64,000 nucleotides of DNA. Source: Candidatus Woesearchaeota archaeon (GTDB taxonomy: Archaea; Nanobdellota; Nanobdellia; Woesearchaeales; GW2011-AR4). Position 1 is the stretch's first letter, and each line of letters starts with the position of its first letter. The stretch spans positions 1 through 64,000 of the forward strand of contig JACOZN010000013.1 in assembly GCA_016181305.1 (NCBI GenBank), read 5' to 3'. Under the pieces are notes generated by a model. It worked only from the letters and a program-made list of their open reading frames with translations, did not search any database and had not been told where the DNA came from. A program made the translations under genes and the position numbers. Below, in pieces: positions 1 through 10,096 of the stretch.

Positions 1-99
1 CTTCGCTCCAGTCCCGAACTTGGTAACCCTTCTCTCAAAGAAGCCCTTAATGCCCTTTACGCTGATTTCATTAGAAATTGTTGTCTTTATCCTTCTCAT
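1..99 (-). CDS. DUF2080-like / AbrB-like small protein, partial (runs off the window)
   Basis: Minus-strand reading from 99: MRRIKTTISNEISVKGIKGFFERRVTKFGTGAK; resembles small transposon-associated DUF2080 proteins. Confidence 0.45.
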   Translation of the reverse strand, partial: MRRIKTTISNEISVKGIKGFFERRVTKFGTGAK

Positions 100-223
100 G
101 GCAAAAACTCATTATTATCTTAATATATATAATATATATATTAACTATTTATAAACTTTTCGGTTAAATTTGTGATTTTCCAGAATTTTCTCAAAAACAC
201 AACAACTAACAAAAATCAAAAAA

Positions 224-273
224 CGAGAGCGACTTTGGTCTGTAAGGGCTATAAAAGTAAACCGCTTTTGATG
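224..273. repeat. CGAGAGCG hairpin element, copy A
   Basis: CGAGAGCG-ACTTT..AAAGT-AAAC-CGCTTTTGATG; 184-224 G-free. Confidence 0.75.
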
Positions 274-300
274 ATTAATAGAATTATACTAGTTTATATC

Positions 301-2331
301 TTATGGACTGATTAATTCCTGCTCAAAAACAGCATTCTGCCCCAGTGCGCCTTTCAGGAACAAGCTTCCTGTGCTGTTAACATAGGCAACAACCTGCTCA
401 TCCTTGTCCTGTATGATGAAAGAATTTGGCGTTGGCGCTAATAGCTCCTGATTTTCAAGCAGAGAGCCCTTAATCATCATGTTGCCTTCGGGGTTTGTAA
501 TGGCTAAATTCAAGCCGTTTGTGGAGTTCTGCACTATGAAGTCATTTTCGTCTGCAAACGGCTCAATGTTCGGTATCAGGACTCCTTTTATTTTCACATT
601 GCCAAGGCTGTCAAATACAGCCAGCTTATTGTTTGATGTGTCTCTTATCTCAAAGAAATTGACATCTGTTGGCTTTATTTCCCCGCTTATATTAATCATG
701 AATATGTTTGATACTGCAAAGCTTTCAGAGTCATTTGCAATTATGTAAGTGAACCTTGCTCCATTCACATTCCTGTCAGGCACTATTGTTGCTGTTTCAT
801 TCTCGAACAATATCGTTATGTTGTCAGCCTTGAAATAGCTGTAGGCCAAAATATCCCCGTCAGGGTCTGAAAAGTATTTGGACAGATTGATTGTTGCATT
901 TCCGTTTACTAAAATGTTGACGCCGCTGAAATTCTGCAGCAATACGGGAGGCTGGTTAACCACATCTGATATAACAGAATACTTAATCCTGTCAATCCTC
1001 AAAATGGCATTGTCTTCTATTTCAAATACAAGGCTGTAGGAGCTTTTGTTCAGGCCGGTTAAAGCGCATGTTTCCAGGCAAATGCCTGAAAACAAAGTTT
1101 CCTCTTCAAAGAACTTGGCGCTTAAATTGCCCCATTCAGAGTAGTATATTTCAGATTTTGGGTTGTCAATGCTTGTGTTTACATCATAGTAAAGCACTTG
1201 CGCAGAAACAATGTTGTTGTGGGCAGCGCCATCCTTGCCGAACGTTGAGTAATAGACATCATTCCAGTTGCTGCTGGTTGGCAAAAGGCTCACAAATGCG
1301 CAGCAGTCATTGTTGCCATTGCACAAAGTTGTCAGTTTGTCGTCCTCAAAGCTGTAAATTTCCCACCTTGTGCATAATCTGCTTTTGTCGGCATCCCAGC
1401 TAAACAAAGAGTCTTCAGCCGTCAAGTCAACAACACCATTAACGCTTTCCTCGCCGTTGTCATTAGCATCATAAACAGTGCCTGATTTATAGGCAAGATT
1501 TATCGCTATGGTTTTTGCAGTTATATTGGTCTGATTTGTTATGTTCGTTATAGTCTCATTAATTGTCGGCGTGATATTCAATGTTTGGTTTATCGTCTCG
1601 TTTATCGGTATTGTTATGTTTATCGTCTCGTTTGTCTGGTTTATAGCTGGAGTTTCATTTAAAGGCAGCGTTATATTCGCTGCAACACCTGTTTGCTCGG
1701 CAATCACTATCAAATTAACAACCTGGCTTTTGCTGTCAACTCCGTCAGAAGCTGTGAATATTATTGTTGTGTTGAATTCTGTACCCAGTATTGGGGTTAA
1801 TGTTGCAATCTCGTCTACTATAGCAGCTGCAATTCCGTCAGCATCAGAGGCAGAATAAACCATGGCGTCATTATCGTCGTCTATAAACTGCTGCGACAAG
1901 TTTATCTGGGTTGTTCCATTTATTATAAACTCATTTGCTCCAACCCATTTCGGCTTTTTGTTTTTGTCCTTCTTTTCCCCGTCAACGACAAAGCCCGTTA
2001 TCAAGTTTGACCCGTTTGCTGCTGCCTTGGTCTCATTCAGCATTGCGCTGTCAAATATCAAATGCCTGATGCCGTTGCTTTCCAAGTACACTCTTGCTTT
2101 GCCGTAGTTTGTAATGCTGCCGTCTATACTGGCTGATTTCAAGTCCCCGATATTGCCCAATTGCCAGGTATAATTGCCGCTCGACGTGACAACCAAATTC
2201 AAGTCTTCTGTGTAGCTGAATTCTTTTGTTACAAAGCCGGTTATAGTCGGGCCAAGATAATACAGCCCAATACTTACTATAATCAATATAGCCAAAAGCA
2301 TCAATAACCACTTTTTATTGTAGTCTGTCAA
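301..2331 (-). CDS. Membrane-anchored surface protein with N-terminal TM, Asn-Thr-rich stalk and C-terminal repeats
   Basis: 676 aa ORF; N-terminal hydrophobic segment; three C-terminal F-I-x-D...IKG-type repeats. Confidence 0.75.
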   Translation of the reverse strand: MTDYNKKWLLMLLAILIIVSIGLYYLGPTITGFVTKEFSYTEDLNLVVTSSGNYTWQLGNIGDLKSASIDGSITNYGKARVYLESNGIRHLIFDSAMLNETKAAANGSNLITGFVVDGEKKDKNKKPKWVGANEFIINGTTQINLSQQFIDDDNDAMVYSASDADGIAAAIVDEIATLTPILGTEFNTTIIFTASDGVDSKSQVVNLIVIAEQTGVAANITLPLNETPAINQTNETINITIPINETINQTLNITPTINETITNITNQTNITAKTIAINLAYKSGTVYDANDNGEESVNGVVDLTAEDSLFSWDADKSRLCTRWEIYSFEDDKLTTLCNGNNDCCAFVSLLPTSSNWNDVYYSTFGKDGAAHNNIVSAQVLYYDVNTSIDNPKSEIYYSEWGNLSAKFFEEETLFSGICLETCALTGLNKSSYSLVFEIEDNAILRIDRIKYSVISDVVNQPPVLLQNFSGVNILVNGNATINLSKYFSDPDGDILAYSYFKADNITILFENETATIVPDRNVNGARFTYIIANDSESFAVSNIFMINISGEIKPTDVNFFEIRDTSNNKLAVFDSLGNVKIKGVLIPNIEPFADENDFIVQNSTNGLNLAITNPEGNMMIKGSLLENQELLAPTPNSFIIQDKDEQVVAYVNSTGSLFLKGALGQNAVFEQELISP

Positions 2332-2849
2332 TGTTTCATTCCTCTCTTCATTTTTACCCTGTCATACACCGTCCATATAGTCCTATCATCAAGGCGCAGC
2401 ATTAATGCAACTTCATGGTTTGAATAGCCTAAATCCTTGATAAACCCGACAAGGCTTTCCAGAGTTGAAAATTTCCTGCCTGCGAAAACAGAGACCGGAA
2501 TAAAAATTTCATTTGAAATCGAGCCAAAAGTAGACGGCATTTTCCTTGCAGCATTGTGGTATGTTGCCCAGATTGTCTTGCTGCTCCTGTTGAGCAGCCT
2601 TGCAATTTTTGCAAGCCTGAGCTTTTGAGCCTCTTTCAGATACTTGACAATGGCTTCAAGGGAGCTTAAGGCATCGTTGCCAAAAATCCCGATAGGAATT
2701 GCCACTTCTTTTTTTCCAAGGATTTCCTGCTCGGTAATCTCGTGCAGGCTTTTCAACTCATCAATAAAATAAGAAACCAGCTGAAGCTTGTGCTCTTTTG
2801 AAAGCCCGTTAAACCTGGAAATAATCTTAGCAGATTCACTCTCCATCAT
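2328..2849 (-). CDS. Tandem helix-turn-helix DNA-binding regulator
   Basis: 173 aa; two internal repeats IPIGIFG..SLEAIVKYLKE..IARLLNRSSKTIWATYHNA and IPVSVFAG..TLESLVGFIKD..VALMLRLDDRTIWTVYDRV. Confidence 0.65.
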   Translation of the reverse strand: MMESESAKIISRFNGLSKEHKLQLVSYFIDELKSLHEITEQEILGKKEVAIPIGIFGNDALSSLEAIVKYLKEAQKLRLAKIARLLNRSSKTIWATYHNAARKMPSTFGSISNEIFIPVSVFAGRKFSTLESLVGFIKDLGYSNHEVALMLRLDDRTIWTVYDRVKMKRGMKH

Positions 2850-2867
2850 TTTTAAGCTCCAATCTAT

Positions 2868-3079
2868 CTTATTATATAAGAATTTATATATAAATCTTTC
2901 TTTTAAGTTAATAAAAACTTGTTATGTAGGAATTTTATCCTATTTTATAGGTTTAAGCTTTCTTATAATTTTAGTATTTTTTCTTATTATATAAGATTAA
3001 TTTCTTATTATATAAGTAATATTCTTATTATATAAGTATATACTTCCTATTAAATAAGTAAAATATCCTATTATATAAG
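2868..3079. promoter_or_regulatory. Array of CTTATTATATAAG near-palindromes (putative operator array)
   Basis: Copies at 2868, 2983, 3004, 3024, 3046 (cctattaaataag) and 3067 (cctattatataag); last five spaced 20-22 bp. Confidence 0.7.
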
Positions 3080-3144
3080 ATAAAAAACTGATTGTTGAGC
3101 ATAAAAACATAGTTTATTAAACATTATAATTTCCAGATCTGAAA

Positions 3145-4059
3145 ATGAAGCACACAATTCAGGTAACCCTTGCCTTGGTTTTATTTTTCTTTCTGGCGCA
3201 GTTTACAGGGCTTCTCATAGTCAATGAATACATTGACCATAAAAAAACAACCGAGGCAAAAGCCATAGTAATGAAGCCGCTGCCATACGGCCTGGAAAGG
3301 CCTGAAGTCAAAAACCAGTCGACATCATTCTTGTACATAATAACAGCGATACTCATTGGAACAGGAATTATGCTGATTATTGCCAAGGCAAACATAACCA
3401 TAATATGGAAACTGATGTTTTTCGTTGCTGTTTCTGTCACATTATCGGTTGCGTTTGCGGCTTTCCTGAACGTCTATATTGCAGGCATTCTTGCAGTTGC
3501 AATATCAATTTTTAGGCTGTACAAGCCGAATATTGTAATCCACAATCTTTCTGAGATATTTATTTACGGCGGCATAGCTGCAATCATGGTAAACATCTTC
3601 AATTTGTTTGCGGCATTCATGCTCCTGATATTGATATCAATCTATGACTACATATCGGTTTTCAAGACAAAGCACATGATAAAGCTTGCAAAGTTCCAGA
3701 GCAAAGCAAGGGTTTTTGCCGGATTGTTTATTCCTTATGGCAAAGAAAAACCGGCTGGCAAAGAAATCTTGGGACGCGAGCCTGTTAAAGCGCAAAAATC
3801 TATGCCAAAAAGCTCTGTCGCTGTCCTCGGCGGAGGCGATATCGGCTTTACGCTGATTTTTGCAGGTGTTGTGATGAAGAGCCTGATGCTCAAAGAAACA
3901 ATACTGGCAGGATTCCTAAAGACATTGATAATACCAATTTTTGTAAGCATTGCTTTGCTGATTCTGCTTATTAAAGGGAAGGAAAACAAGTTTTATCCTG
4001 CAATGCCTGTGCTAAGCCTTGGATGCTTTTTGGGTTATCTGGCTGTTTTGGCTGTTTGA
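3145..4059 (+). CDS. Presenilin-like intramembrane aspartyl protease (A22/GxGD family)
   Basis: Multi-TM; YD motif (SIYDYISVFKTKHM), GxGD motif (GGGDIGFTLIF), PAL-like YPAMPVLSLG. Confidence 0.85.
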   Translation: MKHTIQVTLALVLFFFLAQFTGLLIVNEYIDHKKTTEAKAIVMKPLPYGLERPEVKNQSTSFLYIITAILIGTGIMLIIAKANITIIWKLMFFVAVSVTLSVAFAAFLNVYIAGILAVAISIFRLYKPNIVIHNLSEIFIYGGIAAIMVNIFNLFAAFMLLILISIYDYISVFKTKHMIKLAKFQSKARVFAGLFIPYGKEKPAGKEILGREPVKAQKSMPKSSVAVLGGGDIGFTLIFAGVVMKSLMLKETILAGFLKTLIIPIFVSIALLILLIKGKENKFYPAMPVLSLGCFLGYLAVLAV

Positions 4060-4095
4060 GATGGCAATATTTAAAACCTGCCGCATATTCTACAC

Positions 4096-4371
4096 CATGG
4101 GAGGACTCTGCCGGGAAGCTAGCACTCTCCTGTCAGCGCAAATGTGCTTCAGGCGCGGTGAAGCTTTGGGAGCAGCCAAAGTTGTTGCAACTTAGTCTTG
4201 CTGCTGGCGTCGAAGCTCTGCCTTGTAGGACTTGTGCTTTTGAAAATCCGTAAGGTTCGGAAGAAAGCAGCGGTAATCTTGGGCATTGGTGCTTATGAGC
4301 CACAGAGTGGAGCTTGGAGCAAGGCAGCTAACTGCAATGGCTTTTGCCCATTTCTGAGCATGTCCTCCTAT
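4096..4371 (+). ncRNA. ffs: Archaeal SRP (7S) RNA
   Basis: Helix 8 signature GTAAGGTTCGGAAGAAAGCAGCGGTAA at ~4250-4275; terminal pairing gggaggac/gtcctcct; TATA-like atatttaaaa upstream; T-rich end. Confidence 0.9.
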
Positions 4372-4407
4372 CTTATTTTAATTTAAAAGAGATGTGCTAA
4401 AATTGAT

Positions 4408-4686
4408 ATGATATTTATGAAAATGGTTTATGCAAGGCTATGGTTTAAAAAATACATAAAACACAACCATGCTAAATTTGATGACAAAACATTCAATCAC
4501 AAATTAAATTTGGCTATTGTAAATCTTTCGCATAGAGTCTATAAATCTCATGGACTTAGAGGTCATAATGGAAGGCAAAGGATAAGGAAATTACTCTGGA
4601 ATTATAGCAATATGGAATTAAAAAAATATCGTCCATCTATTATTAACAAAATAGTAAGTTATCTGAAGAGAGTTATTGGATTTTAG
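4408..4686 (+). CDS. Hypothetical protein
   Basis: 92 aa ORF, basic, no family recognised. Confidence 0.45.
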   Translation: MIFMKMVYARLWFKKYIKHNHAKFDDKTFNHKLNLAIVNLSHRVYKSHGLRGHNGRQRIRKLLWNYSNMELKKYRPSIINKIVSYLKRVIGF

Positions 4687-4691
4687 AAAGC

Positions 4692-5681
4692 GTGACTACA
4701 TTAACCTCAAATAAAATGCAGCTCATCTACAATAAAATCTTCCTTGAGCATAAGGCAGAAATCCATCCTGAATGTCCTGAAAGGCTGCTTGCTTTTGGTA
4801 ATTTAGAGGAATCAGAAATTGAGAATGGAGAAAAATACCTGCAATTAATATACGATAAAAATTATATCGAAAAAATAAAAAATGCTTCTAAACAAGGATT
4901 AAACCTTGACGCTGACACTTACACAAACAGCAAAAGCTACGAGGTTGCCTGCTATGCGGCAGGGGCTGCAATAAAAGCGGCAAAAGAGAGCAATTTTGCA
5001 TTGATAAGGCCGCCAGGGCACCATGCGACTGCAGGCAAGGCAATGGGATTCTGCCTTTTCAACAATATTGCGATTGCGTGCAAGTGGCTTAATGAAAGGG
5101 GCAAAAAGGTTTTGGTTGTGGATTTTGACGGGCATCACGGGAACGGTACGCAGGAAATTTTTTACAAAACTGATAAAGTGCTGTACTTATCAACTCACCA
5201 GTATCCAGCATACCCCGGAACCGGCTGGATTAATGAAATCGGAGAGGGAAAAGGAAGGTATTTCACAATAAACATTCCAATGCCGTCTTACACAAGCGAT
5301 GACATTCTTATCGATACTTTAACAAAAATAATACCAGTTATTAAAGAGCAATACAAGCCCGATGTAGCGGCTGTCTCTGCAGGATTTGACGGGCACAAGG
5401 ATGATCCGCTGCTACAACTTAATCTGACTGTTAATTCGTATTATGAGGCTGGTAAACTGCTATCAAGCAGCTTCAAAAATGTCTTTGCATGCCTCGAAGG
5501 CGGCTATAATATTGAGGCTCTGCCCCATTGCGTATCTGCTTTTTTACGGGGCATCAATAACCAGAAGATGAACCTTAAATTTAGGGAATCTGCGACTGCA
5601 TCAGCAGCCAATGTCCAGCGTGAATTTGATTCCAGAATTAAGAGCTTAAAACCGAGTCATGACGGATTTTGGGATTTCTGA
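4692..5681 (+). CDS. Histone deacetylase / AcuC family deacetylase
   Basis: RPPGHHAT...GFCLFNN...VVDFDGHHGNGTQEIF...SAGFDGHKDDP. Confidence 0.93.
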   Translation: MTTLTSNKMQLIYNKIFLEHKAEIHPECPERLLAFGNLEESEIENGEKYLQLIYDKNYIEKIKNASKQGLNLDADTYTNSKSYEVACYAAGAAIKAAKESNFALIRPPGHHATAGKAMGFCLFNNIAIACKWLNERGKKVLVVDFDGHHGNGTQEIFYKTDKVLYLSTHQYPAYPGTGWINEIGEGKGRYFTINIPMPSYTSDDILIDTLTKIIPVIKEQYKPDVAAVSAGFDGHKDDPLLQLNLTVNSYYEAGKLLSSSFKNVFACLEGGYNIEALPHCVSAFLRGINNQKMNLKFRESATASAANVQREFDSRIKSLKPSHDGFWDF

Positions 5682-6638
5682 CTATTTAAAATGGTCAAAC
5701 CCGCTTTTTAACCTGAATTCTTTATTGTTTTTAACCAATTTAATCCCGTACTTTTTATCAACGATCTTCCCGATAACCTTAACATCATATTTTTTAAGCT
5801 GCTTTAATTTTGATTTATCCGCAGTAAAAACCAGTTCAAAATCCTCCCCCCCGTAAAGGGCAAAATCAAGCGGATTTTTGTTCAGCTTTTTGGCGTCATT
5901 TATTGTGTTTTTTGACATTGGGATTTTGTCGGCATAAATGACTGCGCCGACTTTTGATTCATGGCAAATATGCCCTATTTCAGATGCAATGCCATCGCTT
6001 ATGTCAATCATCGAGTTGATTCCGATTTTGGCCAATTTCCTTGCCAAATCCAATCTTGCACACGGTTCAAGATGTTTTTTTATTGATTTTCCTTTTTTAT
6101 TATTTTTTAATAATTCCAATCCAACAGCGGATTTCCCGGCATCGCCGCTGCAAAAAACCAAGTCGCTGATTCTTGCGCCGCTCCTTAATGCCAAATACTT
6201 GTTTTCGACAAAGCCCGCCAAAAAAATGCCTACCACCACCTTACTCGATTGCGATAAATCCCCCCCGACAACGCTTATTTTGTATTTTCCAGATTTTTTG
6301 TTGATTCCCCTGTATAGCCTGTCAACAAAATCCACTTCAGTATTTTTGGGCAGGGCCAATGAAACAAGGGCGTACTTCGGCAAACCGCCCATGGAAGCGA
6401 TGTCGCTCACATTCTGCTCAATTGCCCTTGCCCCAATCTGCTCCGGGGTTGAATGTTTCAAGGAAAAGTGAACATCCTGCACAAGCATGTCAGTCTTCAA
6501 GAGCAGATATTTTTTGCCGTATTTTAAAACAGCAGAATCGTCTCCTATTCCCAGTATGACATCTTTAGAGAATAATCTTACATTTTTTTTAATCCTCTCA
6601 ATAAGCCCGAATTCACCCCCAATGCCTTTGATTTTCAT
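5682..6638 (-). CDS. thiL: Thiamine-monophosphate kinase
   Basis: GIGDDSAVLKYG..LLKTDMLVQDVHF; MIDISDGIASEIGHI; YGGEDFELVFT. Confidence 0.92.
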   Translation of the reverse strand: MKIKGIGGEFGLIERIKKNVRLFSKDVILGIGDDSAVLKYGKKYLLLKTDMLVQDVHFSLKHSTPEQIGARAIEQNVSDIASMGGLPKYALVSLALPKNTEVDFVDRLYRGINKKSGKYKISVVGGDLSQSSKVVVGIFLAGFVENKYLALRSGARISDLVFCSGDAGKSAVGLELLKNNKKGKSIKKHLEPCARLDLARKLAKIGINSMIDISDGIASEIGHICHESKVGAVIYADKIPMSKNTINDAKKLNKNPLDFALYGGEDFELVFTADKSKLKQLKKYDVKVIGKIVDKKYGIKLVKNNKEFRLKSGFDHFK

Positions 6639-6659
6639 ATTCTTTAAATTATATAAACT

Positions 6660-7562
6660 TCAAATAAAAGTCAGCCATTTAAAGTACTTCTTGTCTTTTC
6701 CTCTTACAATATCCATGTATTTGTTTTTTATCCTTAAAGTAACCTCGCCTGCCTTGCCGTCCCAGATTTTTTTATTGTTAACCTCAACAACAGGCGCTAC
6801 CTCTGTTGCAGTCCCGCAAAAGAACACTTCGTCGGCATTTTCCACTTCGTTTAGCCTGACTTTTCTTTCATAAGCCCCGATGCCCATATCTTTGCTTATC
6901 TCAAGTATGGAATTTCTTGTTATCCCGTGCAATGCGCTCCTGCTGTTTGGGGTTATCAAGCAGCCGTTTTTGACAATGAATATGTTTTCAGCAGGGCCTT
7001 CTGCCACATAGCCTTTTTCATCCAGCATCAGAGCCTCGTCATAGCCCTTTTTCCTCGCCTCGTACATAGCAAGAATTGAATTTGCATAGTTGCCTCCTAT
7101 TTTTGTACCAAAAACAGCTGATTTTTCGGAATGCCTTCTGAAATTTGAAGCTATAATCCTTAAGTCCTTTGAGTAATAATGCTCCCATGGAATTGCCACA
7201 AGCGCCACATCAGTCGGTACACCTTTCGGGAAAATGCCAATTGGGCCGTAGCCATAGTAAGCCAGTGGCCTAATGTAGCCATTGCCTATATTATTTCTCC
7301 TGACAAGCTCTTTTACTGCTTTTTTTATCTGCTTTTTTGTAAAACCCAGCTTCATGCTCAGAGCATCAGCAGAATTAAAAAACCTGTTAATGTGATCGTC
7401 AAGCCTGAACATAGCCGTGCCTTTTCCTGCTTTGTAAGAATGAATCCCCTCAAATATAGAGCTTCCATAGTGCAGCGCATGGGTTAGAATATGCACCTTT
7501 GCATCCTGCCATTTCACAAATTTCCCGCCCATCCAGGCGAATCTGGCTTTGCTCATTCCCAC
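6660..7562 (-). CDS. ilvE: Branched-chain amino acid aminotransferase
   Basis: HALHYGSSIFEGIHSY, KIGGNYANSILAMYEARKKGYDEALMLDEKGYVAEGPAENIF. Confidence 0.93.
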   Translation of the reverse strand: MGMSKARFAWMGGKFVKWQDAKVHILTHALHYGSSIFEGIHSYKAGKGTAMFRLDDHINRFFNSADALSMKLGFTKKQIKKAVKELVRRNNIGNGYIRPLAYYGYGPIGIFPKGVPTDVALVAIPWEHYYSKDLRIIASNFRRHSEKSAVFGTKIGGNYANSILAMYEARKKGYDEALMLDEKGYVAEGPAENIFIVKNGCLITPNSRSALHGITRNSILEISKDMGIGAYERKVRLNEVENADEVFFCGTATEVAPVVEVNNKKIWDGKAGEVTLRIKNKYMDIVRGKDKKYFKWLTFI

Positions 7563-8341
7563 ACCGCGCTAAGATGCCTGCTGGACAGCCTTACAGAAAC
7601 CCTGCTTCCGCTCTTAAGGAAGTGCTCTCTGCCTACAGAGTCCGCAACAAGTATGCCGTCAAGCATCTCTGAAACTGCATCAACTTTTTGGGCTTTGCCC
7701 AGCACCCCATATTTCAGCCTGTAATTCTTGAAAACCTTTCCTTCATAAGGCTCCCTCACAACAAACTGGTATTTTTTTGAGCTCAACGGCAGTGTTTTGC
7801 CGCAGCAGGACTTTGCCCATGCGTAGCTTCCTGTCGGGGTTGCCACCAGAATGCCGCTGCTTTTCTGCCTTTCTTTCCTTTTGCCTATTTTGATGACGTA
7901 TTTAGCGGCATGATAGGATTTCCTTGCCCCTATAAAAAATTCATTCAGCGCAAGGCTGTCAATTTTTTTGCCGTTTATGCAAGCCTCGAGCCTTGGCAAT
8001 TTCCTGACATTAGCTGTGCCATTCATGATTTTTTTCAGCTTTTCTGCAAAATTGCTTTTGTCGGCTTTCATGAAAAACCCCTCCTTGTTTTTTACGTCGG
8101 CGTTCACTCCGAGCAAAACCTGCCTGCCGATAAAATGAGCAGCCCTCAGGAAAGTCCCGTCGCCTCCGACAGCAATAACCAACTCAATACCTTCAAGCTT
8201 ATTTTTGCCTAACTTGTCCCTGTTTGCAAGCCTGTAGTTAATTTTATGCTTTTTTAATATATCTTTTACCTTGCCCAAAGTTGATTTCTGCTCTTTTGTT
8301 GATGGCGGCGTGTAGATTATAATGGTATTGCTTATTTTCAT
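7553..8341 (-). CDS. nadK: NAD kinase
   Basis: VIAVGGDGTFLRAAH; SSGILVATPTGSYAWAKSCCG; start likely at MKISNT. Confidence 0.9.
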   Translation of the reverse strand: MKISNTIIIYTPPSTKEQKSTLGKVKDILKKHKINYRLANRDKLGKNKLEGIELVIAVGGDGTFLRAAHFIGRQVLLGVNADVKNKEGFFMKADKSNFAEKLKKIMNGTANVRKLPRLEACINGKKIDSLALNEFFIGARKSYHAAKYVIKIGKRKERQKSSGILVATPTGSYAWAKSCCGKTLPLSSKKYQFVVREPYEGKVFKNYRLKYGVLGKAQKVDAVSEMLDGILVADSVGREHFLKSGSRVSVRLSSRHLSAVWE

Positions 8342-8438
8342 AGCGTTTATTAAATTAAATATCATTTATATGCTTTATTGTTTTTTAGTGAAAGACACAA
8401 TATTCAGGACAGTATAGATGTCAACTAGAATAATTGCC

Positions 8439-9560
8439 CTAGTCGTGCAGTTCAATCAGCCTGTCCAGAATTGCTTCTGCCATCTCGGATGTTGTGTTGT
8501 TGCCGTCCAAGTCCTGGGTTCTTGTCTTTCCTTCCCTCAGGACAGACTCAATGGCTTTCAGAATCAAATTGCCGGATTTCTGCTGCCCAATGCAGCCAAG
8601 CATTAACGCCCCTGCCCAAATCGTCGCAATAGGGTTTACAATACCCTGCCCCTTCAGCTTGGGCGCGCTGCCATGAATAGGCTCGAACATTGAGATGCCC
8701 CCCGGGCTTATGTTTCCCTGGCACGCAAACGACAGGCCGCCCTGGAGCATTGTGCCCAAATCTCCCAGAATATCGCCAAACAGGTTTGGAGCCACTATAA
8801 CTTCGTATTTTTCGGGCTGCCTTATGAAGTTCATGACAACAGCGTCTATAAGGCTGAACTCAAGCACTGCTGCACTGTAATCCTTTGCAACCCTGTCAAA
8901 AGTTTCGCGCCAGAGATTATAAGATTCAATAATGTTGGCCTTGTCCACAGCCACAATCCTGCTTTTGCCGTTTTTGCCTGCATATTCAAAAGCGTACCTT
9001 GCAATCCTCTCGCAGCCCTTCCTGCTCAGGATTCCGATTTGATAAGCAACTTCACCGCCCTTTGCCTCGGCATCTATGCCAAGCTTTATTTTGCATGCGC
9101 TTTTGTCAATCTCAATCTTATGCCTGTTTTTCCCGTTTTTCGCCCTGCCTGACACTCCAATGTAAAAATCCTCTGTAGTCTCCCTTATGATGATGAAATC
9201 AATGTCGCCATGCGATTTATTTGCTACAGGGCTTTCAACGCCCGGCAGCAATTTTACAGGCCTCAGGCTTGCAAACTGGCCAAAGTAGTTTCTTATTGAA
9301 TCTGAAATTCCATTAATCTCTTTGACAGAGGCGTCAAAAGTGCCGCAATAAACCGCATTGCATGAGCTTTTAATCTCCTTCATGGTTTTTTCCTGAAGCA
9401 GCTCATTTGTTTCAGCGTAGTGCTCCGCTCCATGTGGATACTTAACCCATTCCACCTCAAACTTGTCAAGCTCGGCAGCCTTGTCTATTATTCTTATTCC
9501 TTCATTTATCAATTCAGGGCCTACGCCGTCACCCGGAAAAACAGCAATCTTGTATTTCAT
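8439..9560 (-). CDS. Isocitrate/isopropylmalate dehydrogenase family
   Basis: IAVFPGDGVGPELINEG; NLFGDILGDLGTMLQGGLSFACQGNI; MFEPIHGSAPKLKGQGIVNPIATI. Confidence 0.88.
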   Translation of the reverse strand: MKYKIAVFPGDGVGPELINEGIRIIDKAAELDKFEVEWVKYPHGAEHYAETNELLQEKTMKEIKSSCNAVYCGTFDASVKEINGISDSIRNYFGQFASLRPVKLLPGVESPVANKSHGDIDFIIIRETTEDFYIGVSGRAKNGKNRHKIEIDKSACKIKLGIDAEAKGGEVAYQIGILSRKGCERIARYAFEYAGKNGKSRIVAVDKANIIESYNLWRETFDRVAKDYSAAVLEFSLIDAVVMNFIRQPEKYEVIVAPNLFGDILGDLGTMLQGGLSFACQGNISPGGISMFEPIHGSAPKLKGQGIVNPIATIWAGALMLGCIGQQKSGNLILKAIESVLREGKTRTQDLDGNNTTSEMAEAILDRLIELHD

Positions 9561-9649
9561 GTTAGAAATTCAAAAAATGTTCAGTTCTTATTTATATGGT
9601 TTTTGATTTTGATGGCAAAATTTATATACAATCCGATTTTTGCTGGATT

Positions 9650-10096
9650 ATGAAAAAAGAGGAGCTGATAAAGCTTGAAAAAGAGGAGCATAAGGAGTTC
9701 CACAGAAGAATTATATATATTGTTGCGGTAATAATGCTGTTCCTGTTCGGAGGCGCCACATTTTACAGCTATGCCGAAAAATGGCGCTACCTTGATGCGC
9801 TTTATTTCTCTGCATACACCATTACAACTGTTGGCTACGGGGATATAACCCCAAAAACAGACTTTGGCAAGATATTCACAATATTTTACATGTTTGCGGG
9901 CGTAGGGATGGCTTTGTACGGGCTGTCAGTTATAGCAGCGCACTTTGTCGAGGTAAGGGAGGAGTTCTGGCTGGAAAAAATCTCAAATATAAAAATAAGC
10001 CACCCAAGGACATTTTTTGAAAAAATCAAGAACCTATTAAATTTTGAATCCGGAAAACTGGTGGAAGAGTACAATAAATCTATGAGGAAAAAATAA
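9650..10096 (+). CDS. Two-TM potassium channel pore protein
   Basis: TITTVGYGDITPKTDFGKIFTI selectivity filter. Confidence 0.9.
   Translation: MKKEELIKLEKEEHKEFHRRIIYIVAVIMLFLFGGATFYSYAEKWRYLDALYFSAYTITTVGYGDITPKTDFGKIFTIFYMFAGVGMALYGLSVIAAHFVEVREEFWLEKISNIKISHPRTFFEKIKNLLNFESGKLVEEYNKSMRKK

Noticed and set aside
2868-3079. Possible CRISPR-like array
   Set aside because: Repeats are 13 bp AT-rich near-palindromes at ~21-bp pitch with 7-9 bp gaps; far too short for CRISPR repeat/spacer architecture, and no cas genes nearby.
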